Shown here: positions 8,968-16,946 of the stretch, piece by piece | Position numbering within the stretch: position 1 is the stretch's first letter | Layout: each line of letters opens with the position of its first letter | Assembly: GCA_947650155.1 (NCBI GenBank) | Contig: CANSUS010000003.1 | Coordinates: 1 to 64,000, forward strand | Source: an uncultured Lachnospiraceae bacterium | Lineage (GTDB): Bacteria; Bacillota; Clostridia; Lachnospirales; Lachnospiraceae | Direction: 5' to 3' | Length of the DNA: 64,000 nt | Position numbers and translations under genes: made by a program | Notes under the pieces: model-generated | What the model was told of the DNA's origin: nothing | The model's database searches: none | Seen by the model: only the letters and a program-made list of their open reading frames with translations

Positions 8968-9153
8968 GAACCCTTTTGAAGTAACCGTTCCGCCTTATGT
9001 CTGCCGCCGGATCAGGATTCTAACGTCACCGCGCTTTCGCTCTATTCCAGACGTAACAGTACTAGGCTCAAAAATACTTCGCCAAGTGCTGACGTCTTCC
9101 AAAGGGTTCCTTTTAGAATCCTGATCCGGCGGCAGACATAAGGCAGAACAGTT
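8968..9153 (-). repeat. Large structured inverted-repeat element
   Basis: Arms 8992-9023 and 9113-9144 are a perfect 32-bp inverted repeat. On the minus strand the stem extends nine more pairs (to 8983 and 9153) with two G-U pairs. The 89-base interior holds a small GCG/CGC hairpin (9031-9040) and a longer stem pairing 9049-9063 with about 9084-9097. A second inverted repeat, 8968-8981 with 9096-9109 (13 of 14), crosses the main stem, so the two folds exclude each other. There is no T run, so it is not a standard terminator. A MITE-like insertion, a structured RNA or an invertible segment are all possible. Confidence 0.7.
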
Positions 9154-9157
9154 TTCT

Positions 9158-10792
9158 TTAAGAAACCTCTGTAAAACCTGCCGTATAGTAATCTGAATGA
9201 TACAGCTCTTCTTCCGTTACATGCTCCATGATATAGGAAAGTACCTCTGAATTTAATTTTCCAATGTCTCCCTCATTCATATGGGCCGTATCCATTTTCC
9301 AGTTATATTCTATCATTTTTCTGGTAAAATCCTGCATTTTCACATCCGCTCTGCGGTTCTGGTAGGTAAAGATCAGTTTCGCTTTTCGCGTCTGTTCTTC
9401 GTTTAACGGTTCGATATCCTGTATCCGGTCTAAAACCTGCTCGTATTTTTCTCTGGTAAATGCATCCACTGTATACCCGAATCCTGAATACACTGCCTTC
9501 CCGGCCAGCACTACCGGTATTCCGAGGCAGCTGTACTCACAGCCGACCGTACCGTAAATCGTAATCACCACGTCCGCAAGCTGACCGATCAGCGCGCTGT
9601 TATATTCATTGGGAAATAAAAACATGTTATCGCTTTTATATTTGTCAAAAAGCCCTTTTATGATACCGGTTTCTCCATATTTCATTTCTGCAATCGGATG
9701 TTCTTTTATAATCCAGTTAGCATTCTCCTTATCCCGTACCATTTTCATGGTTTCTTCTACCCATGTATACGTATCTTCAAAGACCTGCTCATTGCAGCAG
9801 TGCGCGCATTCTGACAAAGTATGACAGCATACCACCACATTCTTTCTCCCTTTATGAAGATGCAAATATTGTTCCAGTTCTTCTTTGGAACCGTCTTTTT
9901 TCCCAATAAATGCGGCTTTACTGTCCCTCTCGTCCCCGTTTTTTGCCTGAAACCGTTCTAAAAGCAGTTCATCCGCCGCCTGTATATATTCTTCCTTCTC
10001 CTCTTTACTCATCTTTTTCAACTTTTCAACCAGCACGCCTCTGTCAAAGGCCGTCCAGGATATTTCCCCTACGCCCAGCTCCATATGCAGCGGCTGTCCG
10101 TTCAGTCCGCAGGAGCAGATTTCGACTCCCTTACTTTTTAACAGGGTAATCATCATGCCCTCATCAAAAACCAGATCGTCGTAAAAATAATATTTGGGGT
10201 TATATTTTTTACAGACTTTCGACAAAGTATGCAGCGTCCAGAAGCCTGTCCAGATTTTCTTGATGCAGGTTTTCGTTCTGGCGTTTCTGACCGTGTAAAT
10301 ATCCTTGTTAGTCCGTATAATCGTATCAAACATAAAATGCCCTACTTCCATACCCTGGTAGGTTAACTGCGCCATCTTTTTTCCGCTGCCGCCAAACAAA
10401 AAGAAGCCTGCCGCACGGAAAATGCCGTAAAGGCAGCCCGCCATATTTTGAAACATTTCCTGCTTCATGGAAAGATAGGAAATGCCGTAAGAAGCATAAA
10501 AATCAATCAGATCCTCATTGTATTCCCAATCCGTTACAACAGGCCGGCAGCCCGTCGCCTTTTCCAGTCCCTTTGCATAAAGCATTTTGGGCTGAAGCCA
10601 GGTGATCCATTTTTCCACCATGAAAAGCCCGATAAAAATAGTCCCCCTATCTTCGGCGGCATTTTCAGGTCCGGCAGCCAACTTGTCCCATATCTTTTTA
10701 TTTTTTTCACAAAAAAGCTTTAATGTCTTTTGATCGACTTCAAACCGCCCTACTAATTTTGCATTTATTTTCTGCTTTATCTTTTTAAACAA
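9158..10792 (-). CDS. KpsC/KpsS-like capsule glycosyltransferase, candidate nonulosonate transferase
   Basis: A 544-residue soluble protein. Its C-terminal half resembles the Capsule_synth (KpsC/KpsS) family, retaining transferases that use CMP-Kdo in Gram-negative bacteria. The visible signs are an IIKEHP motif near residue 365 and then a block with VITIYGTVGCEYSCLGIPVV followed by AGKAVYSGFGYT. The start is TTG at 10792, supported by GGAGG seven bases upstream. The gene opens the nonulosonate operon, with a strong promoter right before it. CMP-Kdo and CMP-nonulosonates are chemically alike, so transfer of the nonulosonate made by the following genes is a reasonable inference. No separate sialyltransferase is seen. 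The N-terminal 250 residues are not recognised. Confidence 0.65.
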   Translation of the reverse strand: MFKKIKQKINAKLVGRFEVDQKTLKLFCEKNKKIWDKLAAGPENAAEDRGTIFIGLFMVEKWITWLQPKMLYAKGLEKATGCRPVVTDWEYNEDLIDFYASYGISYLSMKQEMFQNMAGCLYGIFRAAGFFLFGGSGKKMAQLTYQGMEVGHFMFDTIIRTNKDIYTVRNARTKTCIKKIWTGFWTLHTLSKVCKKYNPKYYFYDDLVFDEGMMITLLKSKGVEICSCGLNGQPLHMELGVGEISWTAFDRGVLVEKLKKMSKEEKEEYIQAADELLLERFQAKNGDERDSKAAFIGKKDGSKEELEQYLHLHKGRKNVVVCCHTLSECAHCCNEQVFEDTYTWVEETMKMVRDKENANWIIKEHPIAEMKYGETGIIKGLFDKYKSDNMFLFPNEYNSALIGQLADVVITIYGTVGCEYSCLGIPVVLAGKAVYSGFGYTVDAFTREKYEQVLDRIQDIEPLNEEQTRKAKLIFTYQNRRADVKMQDFTRKMIEYNWKMDTAHMNEGDIGKLNSEVLSYIMEHVTEEELYHSDYYTAGFTEVS

Positions 10793-10845
10793 TTTTTTTC
10801 CTCCGCAATATTACCCGAATAAACGCCATTTTCCATTCGTTTCAC

Positions 10846-10874
10846 ATTTTAGCAACAAACACTGTCTCTGTCAA
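10846..10874 (-). promoter_or_regulatory. Consensus SigA promoter for the nonulosonate operon
   Basis: Minus strand TTGACA (10869-10874), a 17-base spacer and TAAAAT (10846-10851) form a near-perfect SigA promoter in the gap before the KpsS-like gene. The 11 bases ATTCGTTGACA and the GCTAAAAT end closely match the promoter at 20515-20543, so the two units may be co-regulated. Confidence 0.8.
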
Positions 10875-10880
10875 CGAATC

Positions 10881-11837
10881 TCACTTCCAGTAAGGCCCAT
10901 ACTCCACTCTGGATGCGCTTTTTGGCGTTTCACTGGCTTTCGGATAAGTCCAGTTATCATTATAGTATTTTGCAATATCTTCTCTCATTTTATGAGTTTC
11001 ACTGTTTGGCCCCGTTCCGTCCCATCGTTTTCCCATGATGCCGAACAAAATCTGTAAAACGCCGCCCATATGCACCGCCTGCTTTCCGTCCCTCTTTAAC
11101 TTTGCAGCCAAAGGAAAGCCATAGGCCCCGCATCCAAGAAGCGCCATATCAAAATCCAGTTTCCGGATTTCTTCGTACATATATTCCAGTGCCTCAAACC
11201 AGTCCGCAAACCGCTCATCCTTAAGATCGCCTGTCGTCTGCAGCGCCTTATAGGTAAGCAGCTCAAACTCCGGCAGAATCTCTGTTCCCTGAAACAACAA
11301 TTCCCGTACTGCATACTGTTCTCTTACGGATTCATCGAAAGGAGTAACCACCAATACTTTTTTCCCCTTAAGCGACGCCGACCAGGGATGTTCATAACGC
11401 CAGGGCTCCATCATATCGAAATGGACCGCGCCCGCAGCCTGTTTATTCATATACCGGTTCATAAAATAGTTTTCCGTAAGTTCTCCCGAACACGCCAGTA
11501 TGTCCACTTCTTTTACCGCTTCCTTCATTTCTTGCAAAAAGCGTTCACCCAATGACAGATCATTGGGGAAAAATCCGGCACAGTCATAGATCTGATTCAT
11601 CACGATTTCATATTTGTCCCGGTTTTTAAACTCGTAGGCACGCATGGCAGCCAGTTCAAAATACCCGAATCTTCCGGCAAAAAAGGGGGCGTCTGTACAA
11701 AGTTTCTCCCCCAATATACGATTTGCCTCTTCCAAAGAATACAGCTTCCTGTGGCTGTATGGCATTTTATAAATGCTGTTCCATTTCTTTCTGAGTACAT
11801 AATCTGTCCCGTACAAAAGCCAATCCAAACGTCTCAT
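10881..11837 (-). CDS. GT-D-fold glycosyltransferase-like protein
   Basis: A 318-residue soluble protein resembling the GT-D (DUF1792) glycosyltransferases, known from streptococcal serine-rich-protein glycosylation. Near residue 53 it reads FAGRFGYFELAAM, like the RFGDGE-type start of that fold. The later LLGCGAYGFPLAAKLK and HMGGVLQILFGIMGKRW blocks are typical of the large uncharacterised branch found in Firmicute polysaccharide loci. GGGAGAG lies before the ATG at 11837. It is the last gene of the 20451-10881 operon, 18 bp after the fucosyltransferase gene. Donor and acceptor are unknown. Confidence 0.65.
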   Translation of the reverse strand: MRRLDWLLYGTDYVLRKKWNSIYKMPYSHRKLYSLEEANRILGEKLCTDAPFFAGRFGYFELAAMRAYEFKNRDKYEIVMNQIYDCAGFFPNDLSLGERFLQEMKEAVKEVDILACSGELTENYFMNRYMNKQAAGAVHFDMMEPWRYEHPWSASLKGKKVLVVTPFDESVREQYAVRELLFQGTEILPEFELLTYKALQTTGDLKDERFADWFEALEYMYEEIRKLDFDMALLGCGAYGFPLAAKLKRDGKQAVHMGGVLQILFGIMGKRWDGTGPNSETHKMREDIAKYYNDNWTYPKASETPKSASRVEYGPYWK

Positions 11838-11855
11838 CCCGACTCTCCCAACCCT

Positions 11856-12758
11856 TTATTGCTGTACTGTTTCTATTTCCGGTTTACCGTTCATTGTAAA
11901 CGGAAGAGAAATCCATCCTTCCACAACCGTCTCCTGATTCCAGATAGTGTCTTCCCTGCATGGTATCACAATCTGTCTGTCCTGATTGCCATTCAGATAA
12001 GCGGCCCACCAGCTGTATGTGGAATTGGATATGATCTGATGTTTTCCCGCCGATAACAGCCGAAAGTCTTCCACTCCCTTATCCTCAGAATGATATTCGG
12101 GATAATGGATGGAAAAAGGAGCCTCCTTAAAAGCTTCCTCCGCCCATTGCAAATCTTCCGAAAAGCAGTAAAATTGTGGATTCTTTACCCTCTTTGCTAT
12201 TTCTTCCATTGCGCGGATATAATAATCCGGCTCCATTGCGACTCCTATTTTTACATAATCGCCTCGTCTGACATGTACCGTTACAGATGTTTCACACGAA
12301 CTGATCTCGTCATAAATTGATTTTGCCTCTTTTGACAATTCCTCTTTAAAGGTAAATAACGGCCTGATTTCATCGGAGACACTCTGAAACCATGATTCAT
12401 TCGCCCACGTTCCCCGTAAATAAATATCTCCTTTGATTTCTTTACAGTAGGCAATGGGATCGGAAAGTTTCTGTAAATCCGGTTCCTTTAACTCCTTCGT
12501 TTTCCATCCGATGCTCTGTCTGAACCACACTTTATTAAAAACCGCCCTGTCCAGGAATTTTCTTGTGATCGGATAAGTAACCCTTTTATCATACGTAATA
12601 TTCATTTTCAGGATATCGGGATTACGGAAAAACCACTCTGCATCCTGAATGGCCGTATCAATATAAAATTGGTCGTTCCTCGCCTTTGCCACCGCATAAC
12701 CAAATGCATAGGAAAATAATTGATTTCCAAATCCGCCGCTCAAATGCACGATTACCAT
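11856..12758 (-). CDS. GT11 alpha-1,2-fucosyltransferase
   Basis: A 300-residue family 11 glycosyltransferase. GGFGNQLFSYAFG at residues 8-20 is the family's first motif, VHVRRGDY near residue 160 binds the GDP part of GDP-fucose, and ISNSTYSWWAAYL near 240 is the third motif. Family members transfer L-fucose in alpha-1,2 linkage to galactose. It lies eight bases after the ABC flippase gene, and an equivalent GT11/flippase grouping recurs at 38544-43302. No GDP-fucose synthesis genes (Gmd, Fcl) are in the window, so the donor must be made elsewhere or the enzyme uses another GDP-sugar. Confidence 0.88.
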   Translation of the reverse strand: MVIVHLSGGFGNQLFSYAFGYAVAKARNDQFYIDTAIQDAEWFFRNPDILKMNITYDKRVTYPITRKFLDRAVFNKVWFRQSIGWKTKELKEPDLQKLSDPIAYCKEIKGDIYLRGTWANESWFQSVSDEIRPLFTFKEELSKEAKSIYDEISSCETSVTVHVRRGDYVKIGVAMEPDYYIRAMEEIAKRVKNPQFYCFSEDLQWAEEAFKEAPFSIHYPEYHSEDKGVEDFRLLSAGKHQIISNSTYSWWAAYLNGNQDRQIVIPCREDTIWNQETVVEGWISLPFTMNGKPEIETVQQ

Positions 12759-12766
12759 TTTGCTCG

Positions 12767-14494
12767 TTACCTTTCTCTGACAACTCTGCCGTTTTCTACT
12801 CTGTATACCATATCACAGTTTTCTATCGTAGACAGCCTGTGCGCGATCATAATCATTGTCTTATTTCCGTGCAGACTGTCGATGGCTCTCATCACTTCTT
12901 TTTCCGTCTCATTGTCCAACGCCGATGTCGCCTCGTCAAACACCAAAATATTGGGATTTCTGTACAACGCCCGGGCTATGCCTACCCTCTGTCTTTGTCC
13001 TCCCGAAATCCGTACGCCGCGCTCTCCCACTTCTGTTTCGATCCCTTTTTCCAATCCTTCCACAAACTCTTTTAACTGCGCTTCTTCTAACGCAGCCCAG
13101 ACTCTTGTCTCATCGATTTCTTTTTCCGGTATGCCAAAAGCAATATTGCTTTTGATAGAACCGTCTGTCAGATAAATGCTTTGCGGTATATAGCCGATCT
13201 GCTTTCTCCATGCCGCCAGGTGGGTACTGATCTTTTTTCCGTCAACCAGAATTTCTCCGCTGCACGGCGAAAGCAGCCCCAATATCAGATCCGCCGTGGT
13301 GGTCTTGCCTCCGCCGGACGCTCCTATAAAAGCGACCGACTTTCCTTTGGGGATTTCAATTTCAGCGTCGTTTATGACCATCTTCTCCTGCTCTTCATAC
13401 CCGAAGTCCACATGGGAAACCACAATTTTTTCGTGAAACTCTAACGTCTCCTCCTGATCCTTTGTACCGGCGGCGGTTTTCATCTCATCCACTTCTTTTA
13501 TATCATGATAGATCAGTTCTATCGAAGCACGATGATAAAAAATCGTATTCATATATGCATACAACGCATTTACGGACGGGAGCATTTTATACGCTGCCGC
13601 CACGAATACGGCAAGCTGCGGTATCAGTTCCATATAATTGGGATTATAAAGAATATTTACTGCCAGATACAGCATGATTCCTGTAATACACACGGTTTCT
13701 ATCATATATTTGGGGATCAGGTTGATCAGACTGAATTTTCGGACCACATCCGTCTGCTTTTGATAAGTATTGCTGTAAGTGTCGATAAAATAGGCCTCGT
13801 TATTCAGTACTTTAATCTCTTTTACACCCTCGAACGTCTGTTGCAGATATTTAATCAGAAAACCGGACAATGTCTGATTTTCCGATCCCAGCGCGCGGGT
13901 TTTTCTCTGCACGATAAATAAAATGACCACCGCGCAGACTCCTAACAGGGCGGCAACCATAAATGCCATGTACGGATTGGTTACGATCAGGGTGATCAGT
14001 AACACCAGCGATGTCAGCCCATTGGAAATGACTAACAGACAATTTACCACCACTTCATAAAAACGCCCGGTATCCTCATTCACGCTCCGGATCAGTTCCG
14101 ATGTATTTTTTTTCAGGAAAAAGGCATAGGGCTGTTCCAGATAGGCCTTCATCAGCCTGACCGCCATTCCTTTTCGGACCACTGCCGAAAACCGGTAAAG
14201 ATTGCTGTTCATCCAGGACAGGTAAAAACTCTTTAAAATATAAATGGCTATCGTTGCAAAAATCAGCACAAGCATAATCCGCTCTCTGCCCTCTATCCCG
14301 GTAATTCTGATCACCAGTTTACACCACATATTATTTTCAAAATCCGCATCTATTGCCAGATTCACAATCGGTAAAATAATGGCAACCCCGATCAGTTCCA
14401 CCAAAGAACCGATGAGAATCATCAACAAAATCCCGATCACACTGATTTTGGTTTTTCTGTCAAGCAAATATCTAAGCTTTTTTATCGTATCCAT
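12767..14494 (-). CDS. PglK-like ABC flippase for lipid-linked glycans, copy 1
   Basis: A 575-residue ABC half-transporter: a six-helix membrane domain in residues about 1-320 and an ATPase domain in about 345-575. Walker A reads GASGGGKTT, the signature VRISGGQRQR and Walker B ILVFDEATSALD. Domain order, length and the PSVNALYAYMNTI block match Campylobacter PglK, which flips undecaprenyl-pyrophosphate-linked oligosaccharides. AAAGGTG precedes the ATG. Since no Wzx-type flippase is seen anywhere in the window, this protein and its relative at 39598-41328 are the best candidates for moving the repeat units outward. It could instead export another substrate, but context argues for a flippase. 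Confidence 0.85.
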   Translation of the reverse strand: MDTIKKLRYLLDRKTKISVIGILLMILIGSLVELIGVAIILPIVNLAIDADFENNMWCKLVIRITGIEGRERIMLVLIFATIAIYILKSFYLSWMNSNLYRFSAVVRKGMAVRLMKAYLEQPYAFFLKKNTSELIRSVNEDTGRFYEVVVNCLLVISNGLTSLVLLITLIVTNPYMAFMVAALLGVCAVVILFIVQRKTRALGSENQTLSGFLIKYLQQTFEGVKEIKVLNNEAYFIDTYSNTYQKQTDVVRKFSLINLIPKYMIETVCITGIMLYLAVNILYNPNYMELIPQLAVFVAAAYKMLPSVNALYAYMNTIFYHRASIELIYHDIKEVDEMKTAAGTKDQEETLEFHEKIVVSHVDFGYEEQEKMVINDAEIEIPKGKSVAFIGASGGGKTTTADLILGLLSPCSGEILVDGKKISTHLAAWRKQIGYIPQSIYLTDGSIKSNIAFGIPEKEIDETRVWAALEEAQLKEFVEGLEKGIETEVGERGVRISGGQRQRVGIARALYRNPNILVFDEATSALDNETEKEVMRAIDSLHGNKTMIMIAHRLSTIENCDMVYRVENGRVVRER

Positions 14495-14506
14495 AAATTC
14501 ACACCT

Positions 14507-15547
14507 TTAATGCTTCCCGGTCCGCTTTTGTATTCTGCAGATCGACGCCCGTTGTTCTTCCCTTAATCCCTCTTCTTCGTCCACTACGATAAAGTCTTCA
14601 CTCTCCGGATAACCATGCCAGAAGTGAGCCGGACATAGTTTCAGTCCCGTTGACAAAAGCGCAGGCTTATAAGAAAAAGAGCTTTTACTTGTAAGCAGGA
14701 TATCCGCCCTCACCATATGCAGAAAAGACTCCTTTGCCGGCATATCCAGACAATAGACCACATTCGGAATTTCTTGTAATTCAGGGAAATCCGACTCTTT
14801 CCCCTGAGAAAATAAATAAACACAGTATACCGTATCCTCCGAAAAAAGTCCCAGGATCTCCCGAAGAAGCCGCACATAATAATCCGTTGTCAGCCAGCGC
14901 TTTGTCAGTTCTTCTTCCTGTGTCTCCTGTCCCGCCGTAATATCCCCTCTTCGGATATGTACCGCGATATTCAGGCAGTCTTTTTGATAGATCAGGCTCT
15001 CATTCTTTCTTGCAGGGGCACTGTAAAACTTTTGTCTTATATGTTCCATCGCTCCGTACTGCTTTTCATAAAACTGATCCAATTCCAGAAAAAAAACGAT
15101 CCTTTCCCCCCGGTAGGAATCTATCACTGCCTGTATGAGCTCCATATCTTCTGTGGAAGTTTCCTCGAAATAGGGCAGTTTCCTTTTTTTATACCCCTGC
15201 CGCAGCAATTCTTTTGCCGTAACTTCCCCTTCCCCAAATCCAAGAAACCTGTCCCATGCCGGATCGGGAAAAGAAGAATACGCATACTGAACTCCAAATC
15301 TTTTTGCAAACCAGTAACCGGCATTCCAGTTTCCCATCTGATGTCCAATCCCGGCGCCTTTATTGGGTTCCTGCGTCAGATAAAGCGGCGCCCCGCTTTC
15401 AGAAGTTTCCTTTTTATGTTCCCGGTTCCTGAAACGATAATGCCGCCAGGAACGGAAAAGCCACAGGCTCCATCTTCCCGGCTGAAGCTTATTCCAAAAC
15501 CAGTCATGCAGTTTTCGATAGATTTTATCCTGTAACGTCGTCTTCAT
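14507..15547 (-). CDS. Fucosyltransferase-like (GT11/GT23 superfamily) glycosyltransferase
   Basis: A 346-residue protein of the GDP-sugar fucosyltransferase superfamily. GIGHQMGNW near residue 66 replaces the GxGNQ motif, AVHIRRGD near residue 195 is the donor-binding motif, and SKSSFSYKPALLS near 285 is the C-terminal motif. Strict GT11 features are weaker than in the neighbour at 11856-12758, so the sugar is uncertain. The second ATG at 15547 is preferred: GAGG lies seven bases before it but directly abuts the first ATG. It is upstream of the flippase gene on the same strand, 12 bp apart, and begins opposite the divergent gene at 15726. Confidence 0.7.
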   Translation of the reverse strand: MKTTLQDKIYRKLHDWFWNKLQPGRWSLWLFRSWRHYRFRNREHKKETSESGAPLYLTQEPNKGAGIGHQMGNWNAGYWFAKRFGVQYAYSSFPDPAWDRFLGFGEGEVTAKELLRQGYKKRKLPYFEETSTEDMELIQAVIDSYRGERIVFFLELDQFYEKQYGAMEHIRQKFYSAPARKNESLIYQKDCLNIAVHIRRGDITAGQETQEEELTKRWLTTDYYVRLLREILGLFSEDTVYCVYLFSQGKESDFPELQEIPNVVYCLDMPAKESFLHMVRADILLTSKSSFSYKPALLSTGLKLCPAHFWHGYPESEDFIVVDEEEGLREEQRASICRIQKRTGKH

Positions 15548-15630
15548 AGTCATCCCTCAAATGGAAAATGTAACTTCCCGTCACAGTTTACCATATAACC
15601 ATGCCAAATTCCATTGTTTTCCTTAAAAAC

Positions 15631-15659
15631 TTGTTTTCCTGGTGCCTTACTGCTATACT
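15631..15659 (+). promoter_or_regulatory. SigA promoter for the single plus-strand GT4 gene
   Basis: TTGTTT (15631-15636), a 17-base spacer and TATACT (15654-15659). Transcription would begin near 15666, which rules out the in-frame ATG at 15642 and supports translation from 15726. Confidence 0.75.
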
Positions 15660-15725
15660 ATTTACAAAAAAATGGGCATTATACCATTTAGGCGCAGGTT
15701 CACCCGGGAAGAGAGGTCATATCAC

Positions 15726-16940
15726 ATGGATCAAAAATGGAACATATTAATTGTACACAATAAATATCAGTTCTCCGGCGGGGAAGATACCGTAGTGGAA
15801 CAGGATGCGAAGCTTTTATCTAAAAACGGACATACTGTGACACATTATTACCGTTCTAACAATGAACTGCATACGATGAATCCATTTCAAAAGCTCTTTC
15901 TGCCCTTTACTGCCTTTTTTTCTTTTCGTACCTGGCGCGATATCAGAAAACTGATCCAAGAAAAGCATATTGATATCGTACACGTACACAATACCCTGCC
16001 CCTGATCAGCTATTCTGTCTACTATGCCGCAAAAAAGAACCATTGTGCCCTTGTACAGACCATACACAATTTCCGGCTTGTATGCCCAAACGCGCTGCTA
16101 TTCAGGAACGGACATGTGTGTGAAGAGTGCCTGACTAAAGGATTGTTTTCTTCCGTCCGCCATTCCTGTTACCGCAATTCCAGACTACAGACATTTGTAG
16201 CCGCTTTTGCCTTAAAGCTGCATCGTCTGCTCCATACTTTTCATATGCCGGACGCCTATATTACCATGACAGAATTTAATAAAGAAAAACTGAGTTCCAT
16301 CATCCCTGCGGATCAGTTCTTTTTCAAAGCCAATTATCTGGAAGAAGAAATACTGCCGCAGCCTTCTGCAGAGTTGATGTCCTTTGCCCCTTATTTTGTT
16401 TATGCTTCCCGGGTTGAAACGGTAAAAGGAATCTTTACGGTTTTAGAAGCTTTTAAAGAACTCCGGGAGGAGCGCCTGATCGTAATAGGCAGCGGTCCTG
16501 AAGAAAAGGAAGCCGCTGCCTATCTTGAAAAAAATCATATGACCAATGTGAAAATGGCAGGCTACCTTCCCCATGACCAGACGGTTGCCCTCATCAAACA
16601 TGCAAAAGCGGCTATTTTCCCCTCCCTGCTCTATGAAGGCGGATTTCCGCTTACCATTATTGAAAGTTTTTCCGTTTCCACACCGGTAATTGTCAGTAAC
16701 TCGCCCAATATTTCCAGCAATGTAAAAGAAGGATACAACGGTTTTCTCTTTGAAACCGGTTCCTCCTCTTCCCTGCTTGACAAAATCAAAGCTTTTAACA
16801 GCCTGATACAGGATTCCAAAGCCGAAGCAGCTCTGAAGGAAAACGCCCGCCGCTGTTATGAAGAATCTTATACTGAAGAAGCCGTCTATCACCGCATGCA
16901 TGAAATCTATCAGACAGCCATACGGAACAGTAAATCTTAA
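15726..16940 (+). CDS. GT4 family glycosyltransferase
   Basis: A 404-residue GT-B glycosyltransferase of family 4. The N-terminal ILIVHNKYQFSGGEDTVVEQ is a GT4 acceptor-side motif. The donor-side half has ASRVETVKGIFTVLEAF, IGSGPEE and the E-x7-E type block FPSLLYEGGFPLTIIES near residue 300. A cysteine-rich stretch (residues about 125-150, CxxC-like) is common in this subgroup. GAGAGG lies nine bases before the ATG at 15726, and its own promoter sits at 15631-15659. The gene is alone on the plus strand within minus-strand polysaccharide genes. It ends six bases from the convergent gene at 16947 with no visible terminator, so the two transcripts probably overlap. Confidence 0.85.
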   Translation: MDQKWNILIVHNKYQFSGGEDTVVEQDAKLLSKNGHTVTHYYRSNNELHTMNPFQKLFLPFTAFFSFRTWRDIRKLIQEKHIDIVHVHNTLPLISYSVYYAAKKNHCALVQTIHNFRLVCPNALLFRNGHVCEECLTKGLFSSVRHSCYRNSRLQTFVAAFALKLHRLLHTFHMPDAYITMTEFNKEKLSSIIPADQFFFKANYLEEEILPQPSAELMSFAPYFVYASRVETVKGIFTVLEAFKELREERLIVIGSGPEEKEAAAYLEKNHMTNVKMAGYLPHDQTVALIKHAKAAIFPSLLYEGGFPLTIIESFSVSTPVIVSNSPNISSNVKEGYNGFLFETGSSSSLLDKIKAFNSLIQDSKAEAALKENARRCYEESYTEEAVYHRMHEIYQTAIRNSKS

Positions 16941-16946
16941 AACTAC

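Noticed and set aside
8837-9124. Plus-strand open frame of 95 codons across the inverted repeat
   Set aside because: It starts inside neuB antisense and ends in the repeat arm; it has no ribosome binding site and the repeat structure better explains the sequence.
8992-9144. Reading the 32-bp inverted repeat as an ordinary Rho-independent terminator
   Set aside because: The spacer is 89 bases, the stem is far too long and no T run follows on either strand.
14957-15535. Plus-strand open frame of 192 codons opposite the fucosyltransferase-like gene
   Set aside because: Antisense shadow of the minus-strand gene; no family motif and no promoter placed for it.
15554-15625. Promoter for the minus-strand gene starting at 15547
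   Set aside because: Only weak boxes (TAAACT with a 3-of-6 -35) were found; not strong enough to annotate, although some promoter may exist here.
16941-16946. Terminator between the convergent genes at 16940 and 16947
   Set aside because: Only six bases separate the stop codons and no hairpin with a T run was found in the adjoining ends.
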